NCBI GenBank assembly: GCA_001247695.2
Contig: LGRX02009773.1
Location: 1 to 46,052, forward strand
DNA: 46,052 nucleotides
Direction: 5' to 3'
Origin: Cymbomonas tetramitiformis
Taxonomy: Eukaryota; Chlorophyta; Pyramimonadophyceae; Pyramimonadales; Pyramimonadaceae
The notes beneath the pieces were generated by a model. It did not search any database and was not told where the DNA came from. It saw only the letters and a program-made list of their open reading frames with translations. Positions within the stretch are counted from its first letter, which is position 1. Every line of letters starts with the position of its first letter. The translations under genes and the position numbers were made by a program. Of this stretch, positions 1-10,717 are shown in pieces.

Positions 1-38
1 CGTTGTTTTATTAACTAGTAAGCATCTTTCTTTCGCAG

Positions 39-1620
39 GCGATCTCATTAGCACTGGAAAGCTCGACCCCTGGAAGCCCATAAAATCCCAGCTTTCCGCA
101 AAGGCCCTGTTCGTCGACGCATGTCGGAAGAAAATGCCGTTGACCGCGGCTCTCATTGGGGGGGGGCACGGCACCAAGCTCACCCAGATGACGTCCGCCC
201 TCAAAAGGCGGACGCGTTGGGGGAGGTGGACCCGCAACAAACCCTCCAATCGGTGGAGGTGCCAAATCGCCCACCACCCCTTCTCCACGTGGAAGGTGGT
301 GGTGGAGTGCGAGGGCAAGCACGGGCCCACCAACCCCGAGATCGTGGCGGCCCTGAAGGAGATGGGGAAGGAACCCCTCCCCGAGTACCCCTCCAAAGGT
401 ATTGCATCCCATTTCTTGTTTTTTGCTTCTTTGTTTGCCTTATGCATATGCTACCTCTGTCGAGTAGTACAGTCTAGGTACACGTGTACCCGGTATATAC
501 CTATTGTCAGAGGTAGCATTCAACCCGCTTGCCAACTGATTGCTTTTGTGTCTTGAGCAGAGCTGAAGTCCCTCATATTGAGGGACTTACTGGAGGGGCA
601 CGAGGAGGAGGAGGAGGAAGAGGAGGTTGACCCAGCCCGATCTTCAGGCAAGGAGAAGGGGGTCGAGGAGGGGAAGGGGAAGGGGACGGCGGTTGAGGGG
701 ACGGACGAGGAGAGCGAGGAGGAGGAGGGTGATGGTGAAGCTCAAGCTGAAGCTCAAGTAGCCAAACATGCGTATGTCCAGCAGGATGTGGTCCCCTTGG
801 AGATAGGGGACATCGTCTGCCTGATGGCATGCGGTGCACGGTGGGAGGTGGAGGCCGAGGAGAAGCGGTGGGAGGGGGTGGTGTTGACATCGACGACACC
901 GTTTGGTACTCCGAGGACAAGCCGCACGGCCCACTCCTCCACACCCCCCTGGTGACGGCCATGGTGCTTGACAACGAGAAAGGCACCAAGGTCAAGCATC
1001 TGGAGGAAGTGGTGGTGGAGGGCCTCCCCGATGGGTGGGTGTCCTTAAAGGTACATACCCAGTACACGTGTACCCCCTTCGTGTTGCTTTGCAGTACAGG
1101 CTCGGTACACGTGTACTATGTCTGACTTTTGCACTGTTTGTTTTACGCGTAGGTGTTGGAGGCCCATTGGACCTTGCTCGACCCGGACCTCCTCCCGCAT
1201 GCGACCTCAGCCATGCAGGCTTTAGCGACGGAGACTGTAGAGCAGCTGGGGGTCACGGCAAAGGTCTCCGATCCTGAAGTGGTGAATGACCTCCACCACG
1301 GCGTGGTGGCCGTGGGGGACATTTGTGTCCCCCAACAATTTTGTATCCATCGCTTCGTGGTGGACGAAACCACGAAAAAAAGGGACGTGGACCTTCCTTT
1401 TTATTTTTCTGGCGGCCCGAAGGAGTGGGTCAACAAGGCCGAGAAGAATCGGGACAAGATGATCGGCATGAAAGCCATCGACGATGCTCCCGCCGTCGAC
1501 GATGCTCCCGCCGTCGACGATACTCCCGCCGTCTGCCTCAAGGTGAAGGGCAAGAGGGCCGTGGAGAAGCTGGCAGAGGAGCAGCCGGCGAAAAAGCAGA
1601 AAAGGGGAAGTAGAAAATAG
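39..1620 (+). CDS. Unrecognised acidic/basic protein, 3' exons of a multi-exon gene
   Basis: Three exons are visible: 39-398, 561-1050 and 1153-1620, joined by GT-AG introns 399-560 (phase 1) and 1051-1152 (phase 0). The first exon begins just after a pyrimidine-rich acceptor ending at 38, so the 5' part lies outside the window. The product has a basic first part, a Glu-run in the second exon (from about 602), a conserved-looking stretch with DIDDTVWYSEDK, and a Lys/Arg-rich C-terminus (KKQKRGSRK) that could be a nuclear signal. Three 18-bp copies encoding DDAPAV/DDTPAV lie at about 1480-1530. The reading frame must shift by one base near 888 to keep the second exon open, so this copy is either damaged or carries a base-call error. 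I recognise no family. Both introns contain GTAC palindromes like those in the array downstream. Confidence 0.6.
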
Positions 1621-1791
1621 ATAGGAACATTGTAAATAGATATGTAAATAAACTAAGCTTGCTTTACTTACTGCTGTGCTGAAGTGCATGCCTGGTGCAC
1701 GTGCACCCACAATGTTTTCCCTTGTAGTGCATGCTGGGTACATATGTACCCGATGAATACGCATACAAATGCATTAACTAGTGCATGCCCG

Positions 1792-2290
1792 GTACATATG
1801 TACCTGGCCTTCGTACATGCATACCCGACATGTACTTCAATCAAAGGTACATGCGGGGTACATGTGCGCCATGCATGTTAATATCAATAAGTACATATGT
1901 ACCTGGCCTGCGTACATGCGTACCCGGCATGCACCTCAATCAAAGGTACATGCGGGGTACAAGTGTACCGTGTATGTTAAAATCAATAAGTACATATGTA
2001 CCTGGCCTGCGTACATGCGTACCCGACATGTACCTCATCAATCAAAGGTACATGCGGGGTATATGTGCACTAGTCATGTTAACATCAATAAGTACATATG
2101 TACCTGGCCTGCGTACATGCGCACTTGGCATGTACCTCACTTAATTGTACATGCGGGGTACATATGCACCAATTATGTTAGTATTATTAAGTACATATGT
2201 ACCTAATCTGCGTACACTCATACCCGGCATGTACCTGCAGTGTGGGTGCATGTCGGGTACACACATTATTTCTACGGTGCGGCAGCCGCT
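1792..2290. repeat. ~100-bp tandem array rich in GTAC palindromes
   Basis: The palindrome GTACATATGTAC starts units at 1792, 1891, 1990, 2092 and 2191, giving a period of 99-102 bp. Each unit also contains GTACATGCGTACCC and a GTACATGCGGGGTAC block. The open frames over this array are low-complexity by-products and not genes. Confidence 0.9.
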
Positions 2291-3105
2291 GCCCCACGCG
2301 AGGGCCTCTTCGCGCCATGTCAGGGCGATGACTTGCCCACGCTCAGCCCAAGCTAGGCACAAGATATGCCCAGGCTAGGCCCAGGTTAGGCCCAGGTTAG
2401 GCCCAACGCAAGCCCTGAGTTGCCGCTTTCATTGGCCCTCGCTGCGTCTTTCGAGGAGGTTAGGAGGTTCCACCAATGATCGACCACGAGCTGCCGATAT
2501 ATCCGCGGATCCGAAAAGCAAATCTGGAATCGAATCTGCCGTTTCCCGGTATTCAACGCGGATGAATACGTGGCACATTGTGGCAGTCCGATCAAAACAT
2601 TTGCTACGGCCAAAATCGCTCCTCACCCCATAATCTATGACGATGACGATGACACCCGAATGGTGTCATGGCATAATGATTAGGTTAACACATCATATCT
2701 ACGGTGCGACGGCCTAATGGATGTAGCCTTCGCGTAGAGTCGTGCGTTCATTGGCTCAGGAAGTCCCATGCCACGGGAGTGCGAATCTGCATCGTTGAGC
2801 GATGTGAATGAGGAACCCACCGACATCCGACCTGAGGTCGGACCTGAGGTCGGACCTGAGGTCGGACCAAGGTGGGACCTCGCATTTTGTCCGATGTGGC
2901 AGTAGAAATCGATTCTTTGCCGTCAGATGATAATATTTTTGACGGTCTAGGGGCATATTAATTTTAAAGGCAATATTTTGACATTCAGTATCGAGTCAAC
3001 ACTCGCGATACTCCAGATGACCGATCACGCATCCCTTGTGACGTATGACAGTAGAGTATGTCATAGGCACTCGTGAACTGTGACTGTGGCGTCTATTGCA
3101 AAAAC
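2291..3105. other. Intergenic stretch with short tandem repeats
   Basis: No gene is supported. It contains a decayed 11-bp array (AGGCCCAGGTT type) at 2368-2406 and three exact 12-bp copies of the self-complementary unit GACCTGAGGTCG at 2829-2864. I see nothing else. Confidence 0.6.
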
Positions 3106-3153
3106 ATGTCGTTCTGTACAGTTTGTGTCGCTTTGTACAGTGCTTAACAGTGG
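3106..3153 (+). repeat. Left terminal inverted repeat of the methyltransferase unit
   Basis: 48 bp that match the reverse complement of 4342-4389 at 45 of 48 positions. The arm itself holds two partial copies of a TGTCGnTnTGTACAG motif. I found no convincing target-site duplication outside the two arms. Confidence 0.8.
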
Positions 3154-3229
3154 CAGCCGATGTTTTCTTCCAGCTACGCACTCGAAAGGTTCTGAATTTC
3201 GGATAGAATAAATCGACGTATCGATAAAT

Positions 3230-4153
3230 ATGCCGAAAAGACAGTGCACCCACGATGAAAGTACATTTGACCGAGGTTTATGCACTGTATGTCGCTCTGA
3301 GCAATCTCGGATGCGAGCGAAACAACGCGCTCGCATCCCAGATCGCAATACGTACATGCGAAGTGCAAGTAGCTTTCATGTGCGTATGCAAGAGACGTAC
3401 TTGTCCGAAGTTTCCATCGAGACAGATTGGACAGAGTCTATTTTTAATGACGTTTTCGAAGACAGAGGGCGACAGAGCAGAGCAGTTGTGGAAGCGGAAC
3501 ACGTTCGCCAACTGCTCACCAAGTTCAATGTCACGAACTTCAAAGACTCGGAGAAGATTAAAAGTAGGGTGATAGTTGACTTATTTGCAGCGGGTTCTGG
3601 AATTATGGGACACGTGAAAAATATCCTACAGACAGATTTTCAAGAAGATTGTACTCTTATGTCGGTGGACCACCAAGCTATGAAAAAGTCAATGAAGGGG
3701 TGGCAAGCCAAGGACATCTTCGACCCGAAAGACTGGGGGGGTCTTTTAAATGCGAACTACATCTGCGCACCACCCTCGAGTGGAATGAGCGACGCTGCAT
3801 TCATTTTCTACGCAGCTGAGTGCAGGGACTTCTGCGCATTTCTTTTGCCAAAGCACTGGCTCGCTGACCGCAACTATCCATTGCGGAGGCTTTGGTGGGG
3901 ACAACAACAAAAGAAGAAAACAGTTTACATTATTCCGTCAGCGAACGACCTAAGTTGGCATGTGTGCGTGAGGTACCAGCGCAAAGGCCTAGACCTATTC
4001 GCTGGGAATGGCATGAAACCTCACTGGTCCAGCTTAGTAGAGTCACTCTACGAAGATAGAAAAGCGAAGAAGACAGCAGGGGGGAATGCAACGAGCGAGA
4101 GCGACCCCCTAGAGCTCGCGTTGCAAGATGCTGTAAGCCAAGATGGGCTTTAG
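3230..4153 (+). CDS. Putative SAM-dependent methyltransferase-fold protein of a TIR-bounded unit
   Basis: Uninterrupted 307-codon ORF starting at ATG 3230, in a single exon. The N-terminus has a small Cys/His cluster (C6, H8, C18, C21) that could bind zinc. Residues 114-124 read VIVDLFAAGSG, like a Rossmann SAM-binding motif I; SVDHQ at 145-149 fits the acidic end of strand 2; and YICAPPSS at 177-184 sits where N6-adenine or amino-methyltransferases carry (D/N)PP(Y/F/W), but with APPS instead. A later FAFLLPK-like strand (203-208) is also typical. Substrate is unknown. It is the only ORF between the inverted repeats at 3106-3153 and 4342-4389. The degenerate motif IV means it could be an inactive or divergent enzyme, or another Rossmann protein. 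Confidence 0.5.
   Translation: MPKRQCTHDESTFDRGLCTVCRSEQSRMRAKQRARIPDRNTYMRSASSFHVRMQETYLSEVSIETDWTESIFNDVFEDRGRQSRAVVEAEHVRQLLTKFNVTNFKDSEKIKSRVIVDLFAAGSGIMGHVKNILQTDFQEDCTLMSVDHQAMKKSMKGWQAKDIFDPKDWGGLLNANYICAPPSSGMSDAAFIFYAAECRDFCAFLLPKHWLADRNYPLRRLWWGQQQKKKTVYIIPSANDLSWHVCVRYQRKGLDLFAGNGMKPHWSSLVESLYEDRKAKKTAGGNATSESDPLELALQDAVSQDGL
3308..3339. other. 11-bp stem hairpin inside the methyltransferase ORF
   Basis: GGATGCGAGCG and its exact reverse complement CGCTCGCATCC are separated by a short A-rich loop, near the 5' end of the ORF. In RNA this would fold stably. A regulatory role is speculation. Confidence 0.55.
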
Positions 4154-4341
4154 ATCGATGTATGCTCAGCATGCACAACCTCTGGATGGCACATGCCGAG
4201 ATAGACATATCATAGAAAGTAATTTTGAATACAAAATATGATATGCCCTGAATGCTTGAAAATGCTTGTGCGTGCTGTGCGTGTGATATGCGTGATAATG
4301 ACCTTTGGGTTTCTTGCTTGACTTTTTTAGACATGGGGCCA

Positions 4342-4389
4342 CCACTGTTAAGCACTGTACAAACCGACATAAACTGCACAGAACGACAT
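4342..4389 (-). repeat. Right terminal inverted repeat of the methyltransferase unit
   Basis: Inverted partner of 3106-3153 with 3 mismatches in 48 bp. It begins 188 bp after the ORF stop codon. Confidence 0.8.
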
Positions 4390-4908
4390 AATTCTGTATT
4401 AAAAACCACTGGCGCAGCACTGGCGCACGAGCGGACTGCCCGCGCCGTCAAACTTGTCCGTCTTCATCGTCACGCATTCGCGCTGGCGGCATACAAATTC
4501 GTCGCTGCGACGATGACAGCGTCATTATTTTGAGGTTTATCTGTGCAAGTTTTATCTGCGCAAGTTATAATCACGATCTCCGAATTCGCCTGCCAGGTCA
4601 AAGCCATCGCAGCACGAACATTGGTGCACAGTTGTTCATGTGCGATGTTGGATTTTGTAAGATTATCTGCTGTGATAAAGATCTTAGGATGCATGGAGCG
4701 TCATTGGTGCTTTCGCCCATCTTGGGCCCATCTTGGGCCCATCTTGGGCCCAGCGACCAACCATTTTACGCCCCTACGTTCACCTTCCTTGGGAGAGTCT
4801 TGGGAGAGTCTTGGGAGAGACGAAGGGACATGTCGGGCGCATCGTGGATGTATCACCGATGCACCATCGGTGCACCTTGGGGTCAGAGGCGCGCCGCACG
4901 CTAGAAAT
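4390..4908. repeat. Intergenic stretch with two 11-bp tandem repeats
   Basis: ATCTTGGGCCC is repeated three times at 4719-4751 and CTTGGGAGAGT three times at 4788-4820. No gene is supported. Confidence 0.7.
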
Positions 4909-5360
4909 AATGTGCATGTGCACCTGACATGTTTATATCAAGGGGTACATATGTATCTGGCTTGAGTACATATGTACCCACCACCATGTACCCCTGGTGT
5001 CCCAACGGTAACATCCAACGGTAACAAGTAACGGTAACATCCAACGGTAACCTGAGTACATATGCGGTACACATGTACCCGTACACGCGTACACGCCGGG
5101 TACATGCGCAGGCGGCAAAAGGTACATACACGGACGCATGTACGCTGTTGCGGGTACATGCTGGGTACGCATGCCGCGCCGCGAGCAAGTACACGTAGGT
5201 ACAAGGTAGAGTACACGTGTACCCAACATGTACCAGACCCCGTTTTTTACTGTTTTCGTACACGTTGGGTACACGCTGGGTACACGTTGGGTACACGCTG
5301 GGTACACGCTGGGTACACGTTGGGTACACGTCCCCGGTACATGCCGGGTACATATGCACT
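4909..5360. repeat. Second GTAC-rich array with 11-bp units
   Basis: GTACACGTTGG / GTACACGCTGG units of 11 bp start at 5258, 5269, 5280, 5291, 5302 and 5313, ending in a partial unit at 5324. Upstream there are many single GTACACGTGTAC and GTACATATGTAC palindromes and a (CGGTAACAnCCAA)-type run at 5008-5052. ORFs on both strands here are repeat by-products. Confidence 0.85.
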
Positions 5361-6441
5361 GGGGTTTCCAAAATTTGTAGGGAAACCAATGTTACTAGAA
5401 TGTTCTGAGCGTGATGGGTCTTTTCCAACCCAGCTAGCGGCACGTGTGTGCATTGGGCGTTGCCCGAAACATCCCAGGGGCTACTGGCTAGTTGAGCTTG
5501 CACTGCAATCTTCGGCCGCGTCTAAGGTGTTGGTGGTGGCGTTGTTCTCGATTGCACGTGTCATCGAGCGCCATCAAGACGACGATTAACCAATGCCCGT
5601 GCGGTGCCAAAGCCAAAAGCGGCCTGGCACCACCAGAGCGAATGCGTCGATGAAGAGGAGGTAGGGAGGTGGAAGGCGAAAAACGCGGTGAGGAGACATT
5701 ATCGAGCTCCTTGAAAGGGGCTCAAAAGGGATGATGGCGAGGGGTGAACTGGGCGCGCTAGCACCACCAGACACCACCAGATGGTGACCTGGGGACGCAC
5801 AAGGTGAAGGCGAGGGAAGTGGATAGATGCGGTCGTGGGAGTCAAAGTTCTTGTTGTCGATGATGTAAACATCGAAGTCGATATTGGTGTTTGGTGCGCA
5901 AGCACCTCCAGACACCACCAGATCGAAGCCAACAGTAATTTGATGTTGTCGAAGTAGTTCCAGCGTGGAAGTAACAACTGCCATGCGCGCACGCTGATGC
6001 ACAGAAGCCATAACCACTGCAACTGTAAAAAAACAGAAGACGTATCGATAGGGACAATAATGTTTCGTAAAATCAATAATTTCCAGCGATAAAAAACAAA
6101 TGTTGGGTCAAATTTCGCGGGGAAAACGTCGGTCAGGTCAAAATCGGCGTGCGGTAAGCCAATTTTCCGGTCTGAAAGTGCTGCTCGTGCAGAAAGTCAC
6201 AACCACGAATAGAATGAAGGTGGTCTCGTAGCTGGAGATGCTAATGAAGCCGACAGTGGCGTGATACGGCACGCAAAGATGATTCCCGTAGCCGTAATCT
6301 TACGGTAATAGCGGGGCGTTGCTGGAGATGCAAACAGGGGGTCGTTGGAGATGCGGTCGCTGAAGACGCGACGTTGCTGGAGATGCGACGGGGTGATCAA
6401 AGCCACCTACCAAATGCCAAAAACGCAATTCGAGCGTAAGA
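5361..6441. other. Stretch without a supported gene
   Basis: A 143-codon minus-strand frame (5586-6017) is open but has no recognisable motif. It overlaps two imperfect copies of a CACCACCAGAnnnTGA-like segment (near 5762 and 5907). I would not call it a gene. Confidence 0.4.
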
Positions 6442-6452
6442 GGCCCATAACC
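6442..6452 (-). other. Possible retrotransposon primer-binding site (initiator tRNA-Met arm)
   Basis: GGCCCATAACC here is identical to the PBS next to the Copia LTR at 34362-34372. It could mark a decayed Copia relic whose LTR would start at about 6453. No internal coding region is recognisable downstream on the minus strand, so this may be chance. Confidence 0.25.
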
Positions 6453-7109
6453 TCATGAAAGAGGATATATATATAATAGGTATATATATCACTGCAGAGA
6501 CGGAAACTGGACTACGTTCGGGCTTCGGATAGAGGACTAAGATGAGATAAAACACATACGTTTGAGTTTTAGTCTATCGCGGACTGTTGGGAAGAAATGA
6601 CAAGATGACAGGTGGCACATGCACTGCACTCAGAGCAAGGGGTGAAACTAGGGGAGAGTTGGACCCCCCTATACAGTGGGGAAATAATAATAATAAAACA
6701 TTTACGCTAGCAAAGGGGACAAAGTCCTGAGAGTGCACTATCCCTGCAAAGAAGGCTAGTGAAAACACCAGGGGCTACTCCCTCTGCTACAGCGCGCCCA
6801 CAAAAAGGGGCTCAGCCCGCTTGTCAGCGGGGTGACATCTAGAGAAAAAGCAAAGTGCTAAAAAAACTCTAGAAGATGGAGAAGCAGCCATGGCCGGGTG
6901 AGTGGAGGGGTGGCTGATTCTGAATGGTGGGGAAGGAAGTCGAAGAATTCAGGGGGTTTTTGGAGACGTTGAGAAAGGTGGTCAGGGTGGGCGGGGGACA
7001 GGGAGGGGGTGGGGAGGGGGGGGACGGCCCCTCCCCTTGGGGTCTCGTTGGGGGCCGGGAGTTTACACTCCCAGCTCCCAACCCATCCAATATTGCAAGT
7101 CTTTGAAAA
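6453..7109. other. AT-rich stretch without a gene
   Basis: Holds a TA-rich microsatellite (6463-6492), an (AAT)n run at 6685-6698 and a G-rich run at 6980-7030. If 6442-6452 is a real PBS, part of this could be an old LTR. No ORF is supported. Confidence 0.35.
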
Positions 7110-8753
7110 TTATTGCAAAAGAGTTTGAAGAAAATCGTTTGACTGTTGAACGGCTTTTGTTTCTGACATGGTTTCATTGCTTCGGATGTCAACTGTGTGT
7201 GGGTCAGTGTTTAAGGTGGTGGTTGTGCTTAATTTAAACACGTCTCGCCTGTTTTTGGTGTGTTGCCTGCAAACTCTTGAGAGTTTTTTGAGAAGTGGTT
7301 TAATCTTACCGCGGGGGACACCTATCGTGTTGAGAACGGAACCAAAAAGAGGGGGGAGGTATCCCATGAGTGTAAGAGCTTTGGGCCATTTCACGGTGCT
7401 CATGAAGGTCTTGGAATTTGCATTGGTGATTGTCGTGTCGTAGTGGCCACCGTAATAGGACTCATTATCACTCTGACAGTAAGGAGGGTCTTGAGTAGGC
7501 CATGGACGGAGTGAAAAGGGAAGTACTTCGTCCCTTTCGTTCATAACTTCTTTCCAAATATCAGTGCTAACTCCTGTGTATTCAAGTCTCTTCTTCGTGA
7601 CCTTAGACTTGGGAAGGACGTTGAGAAACCATCTGGCAATCTTTTTCTGCGTAGACCTCCAGTCAAAGGCTGGTTGGATGTTACTGGGTGCGTTGTCTAT
7701 GGCTATAATTACAACATCCGAAAAGTCATCCTTATAGCACCCACCACCTGGGATAACGTAGGGGTCATCACCCGTCCAATAACCATGTGGGATGAATGGG
7801 ATAGTGTTATGCGGGAATCTGAAGACAAGTTTAAAGCCTTTGTCAAACCATCTTTTTTGGTTTTGGGGGGACAACGGAAGAATCCATGTTCCTGAAAATC
7901 CAGAGACAGTGTTTGCCGCTTTATGGCCCATTTCCAAGGTGGTCATAACCGCCGAAGATTTCCCCTTTTCTTTCCCATCGAAAGGGGGGTTTCCATAAAC
8001 GATTCTGCCAATGCCTGTTATCGGGTCCACATAGGCATCCCAGGCGAGACCATCAAAACCAATTTTCCCATGATGGTAGAAAGGCCTGAGAGCTTTTTTC
8101 ATCTTGCGGTGGGTATGCATCTTCTCGAGTGGATTCTAGGGTGGGCATTTAGAGGGTTGGAGAAGAGTTCACACCCGTTTTTGTCCAGGTTTCTGTCATC
8201 CATCCACCAAAATATCTAAGAGGCACCTTCTTATTGCGTAGCAGTTTTTCGGATCGCCCGATTCAAACTTGCATGCATTGAGTGCTTCATGAATATCATG
8301 TGCTCTATTCGAGTACTCCGCAAGTGAGCATGTAACTACTTTGTTGGAAAGACGGTGCCAAGCCAGAAGTTTCCAGAACTCTTTCCTTTGGACATATTGG
8401 AGATCGGGGTATTTAGTTATTCCCGTGTCAGGGTCTACTTCCGGTTTGGCGGTCACAGCAATGGTATTCTTTTTTGAATTTGATGGTCGATACATACTAG
8501 CTTCCGGAAGAGCGTGTAAATACAATTCCTCACTCATTTCCTGTCTTAGGTCAGCAAGTGGGAAAAGTTTCAATGGTTGTGTTTTGATATATGTGGTACC
8601 TACTGATACGGCTATGTAGACAAGCGCCGTAAATATATTATCAGTATACAAAATAAACACTGCAAAGTTGAACAGCAATGCAAGTGTACGGATGAGCGGG
8701 TTTGTGAGTGCAGTCTCTGTAAGAAGATCTGCTGAAGCACAACGCTTCCTCAC
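7110..8753 (-). pseudogene. Adenine-methyltransferase-like gene with N-terminal hydrophobic region, frameshifted
   Basis: Two minus-strand ORFs (8753-8196 and 8120-7110) appear to be one gene. Between them a third frame reads FWWMDDRNLDKNG... and bridges the gap, so at least two frameshifts are needed. The first part (186 codons) has a hydrophobic stretch (LALLFNFAVFILYTDNIF, then VYIAVSVGTTYI) and a charged region. In the second, residues 20-27 (IGFDGLAW) are followed by IVYGNPPFDG at 40-49, the NPPF catalytic motif of N6-adenine methyltransferases, and later by a GTWILPL strand and a WF...FR(F)P region, as in phage Dam-like enzymes. Target is presumably adenine in DNA. The gene lies in AT-richer DNA than the flanking genes, which could mean a viral or mobile origin. 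The start is uncertain; another frame (8895-8641) may hold the true N-terminus. Confidence 0.5.
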
Positions 8754-9002
8754 TTTTGTACATAACGTCTCCCATCATCTTAGATGGTACCGCCATTGGG
8801 TTGTGAACCCGAGACGTAGGTTGAACGACCAGCATGGTAATAACGACTAGTTCGTTCATGCTGCGCATGCGAGTTCCGCGCATGCTGAAAGCCAAGATGG
8901 TTCTTGTTTGTATTCAAGATGTATCTTTGCTTTGCCATCTTCGAGTTCGACATACGAACTCTCGATGACAGGGATGCCTATTGATATGACATTATCATCT
9001 GG

Positions 9003-9240
9003 CGACATGTACAGTCATCGTCGACCGTACTGACGACTGTCATAAATATATGACGCGACTCGACATGTACAGTCATGATCGACCATACTGTCGACTGTCA
9101 TAATAATATATGACGCGACCGACTGTCATAATGATATATGACGCGACCGATTGTCATAATATATGACATGACATGGTATGACATGTCTGACAGGTATGAC
9201 ACGTATGACATGTATGACACATATGTCATCGGTCATGACC
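9003..9240. repeat. Palindromic tandem array (CGACTGTCATA...TATGACGCG)
   Basis: A 58-60 bp unit at 9003-9060 is repeated at 9061-9120, then shorter 28-bp pieces follow at 9121-9148 and 9149-9170. After that comes a run of TATGACA/TGACATG repeats to about 9235. GTCATA and TATGAC arms make each unit self-complementary. Confidence 0.8.
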
Positions 9241-9680
9241 CTGACACCTACACCAGGGTTTAGGAGTTTAGGCTTTTCTGAAACTTCTTCAGCAATGATT
9301 TTCCTCAGTTCAGTATCCTGAGTTGTTCTAAGATTATTCAAGCTATTATTATGTCCTGGACATTCAAGTTGAATGTGTTCAAAGGTACATTTTGTATTCT
9401 GTTGGCAGTATGGGCAGTTTTCAGTTAAGATTTTCCCCAGTTTAAATGAACGTGGTGGAGAGGATTGGAGACCCAGGAGTTCTCTACTTCTAGAAGCCGT
9501 GAAAGCTTTAGGTGTGATTTTGGAAATGTCTTTAGTGGGGGTAATGTTATTCTCATTGAGCATCCTCAAGTACTTTCCTTGAGACTGTAGTGTTCTCCAG
9601 TTATGATAGTGTGAGAGACGTTGAATTCTTCTGATGTGACTGCGAATATCACCTAAGATAGGGACCTCGAAAAAGAACAA
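9240..9680 (-). pseudogene. Fragment of a non-LTR retrotransposon C-terminus (zinc knuckle)
   Basis: A minus-strand frame contains CPYC...HIQLECPG, that is C-X2-C-X9-H-X4-C, like the zinc knuckle found after the RT/RNase H part of LINE polyproteins. It is preceded by an Arg/His-rich helix-like segment of the kind seen before that knuckle. No RT motifs are present upstream, and the frame runs into the tandem array downstream, so this is a truncated relic. Confidence 0.4.
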
Positions 9681-10717
9681 TGAAAAAGGTAGTTCCTCGG
9701 CGGGGTCGTAGCGTGAGATGTCTGAACAACCCCCTCTGACGGAAAGTCAGCTTCCCCGCGGTGATGGCCCTGCACTGCACCTCCGCCTCCTTCGGGGTGA
9801 GGTGGTGTCATGGGAGTGCCAACTTTCTCCCCCCATAAGGGGGGAACAGTGGTGCCCCCTGTGTCACCCCGCCTCGCCTGGTAGGATGTCACTTGCAGTG
9901 CCTGCCTGTTTGAGCGAGTGTGTCACGGTCCTGCCAGCTTAAGTCCGACCATCATTATTGTATTATCCGACTTTAGCCGAGAACCGAAACCCTACCGCGC
10001 TGCATTTCATTTTTCAGTGATAAGCATATATAGCAATAATATCTGCTTTCACATCATGTTGATCGTTCCGAAGGCGTTGCCTTACTCATGTCGACGTAAA
10101 TGTTTTATTATTATTTCTCCACGATTTGTGATGATTCTTCTTGTCATTCCTCCAAGCCACCAGCCATCGTTGCCGTGTAAAATCCCTTCATCCATGTCCA
10201 GTCGACGTGTGGGATGCACACCACCGCATCCCACCACTCAGCAGTCACTACGCCGCCCACTGCACGTACAACTCAGGGGGGGTGTGAGGACTGGGTCACC
10301 CCCCCCCAGCTGGGGGGTTGCACGTCATAGAGATACACGAGCCGAATGAAAGTTTTGAAAAGGCTTGCAAAGGTTTGTGAATCGTCGTTGGATAATTTCT
10401 GTCATAATCTAACGATCCTCAGGGATTTCGCGCACGCGAACCTCTCGCCTGCAAAACTTTCTTGTCCACGTCTCCCATCGAAAGTCACACAACGACAAGT
10501 ATGATACAGATTTATCAGATATCTTCAATATTGTCTTTGGACTTTTGAGGTTTTCGTGGTGTCTGCTTCCGGCATTAGCGGCTAAAAGAGAGCGCGGGGA
10601 CAGAGAAGAGTCTCCACATAGGTCATAGCACTCTTGTTCGACCATGACACGCTTCCAGCTCTACACCCCAACGTTCCTTGAGGAAACTTTGTGACGTTTA
10701 TCTTCCAGCTGCTAAGA
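9681..10717. other. Intergenic stretch upstream of the large gene
   Basis: Contains C-runs and G-runs at 9828-9845 and 10276-10317 and AT-rich DNA, with no supported ORF. The promoter of the large gene should lie at its right end, but I see no clear core element. Confidence 0.4.

Noticed and set aside
1684..2378. Overlapping ORFs on both strands with HxRHV/YICTWP-type repeats
   Set aside because: They are by-products of the GTAC tandem array; all frames stay open because of the period and composition.
4901..5589. Plus and minus ORFs with YTLGTRWVHAG-type repeats
   Set aside because: Same reason: 11-bp repeat units give repeating peptides in several frames.
5586..6017. 143-codon minus-strand ORF
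   Set aside because: No motif, no neighbour support and partly repetitive.
8780..8830. A tRNA-like stretch with GGGTTGTGAACCCGAGAC
   Set aside because: No cloverleaf could be built by eye and no acceptor stem is present.
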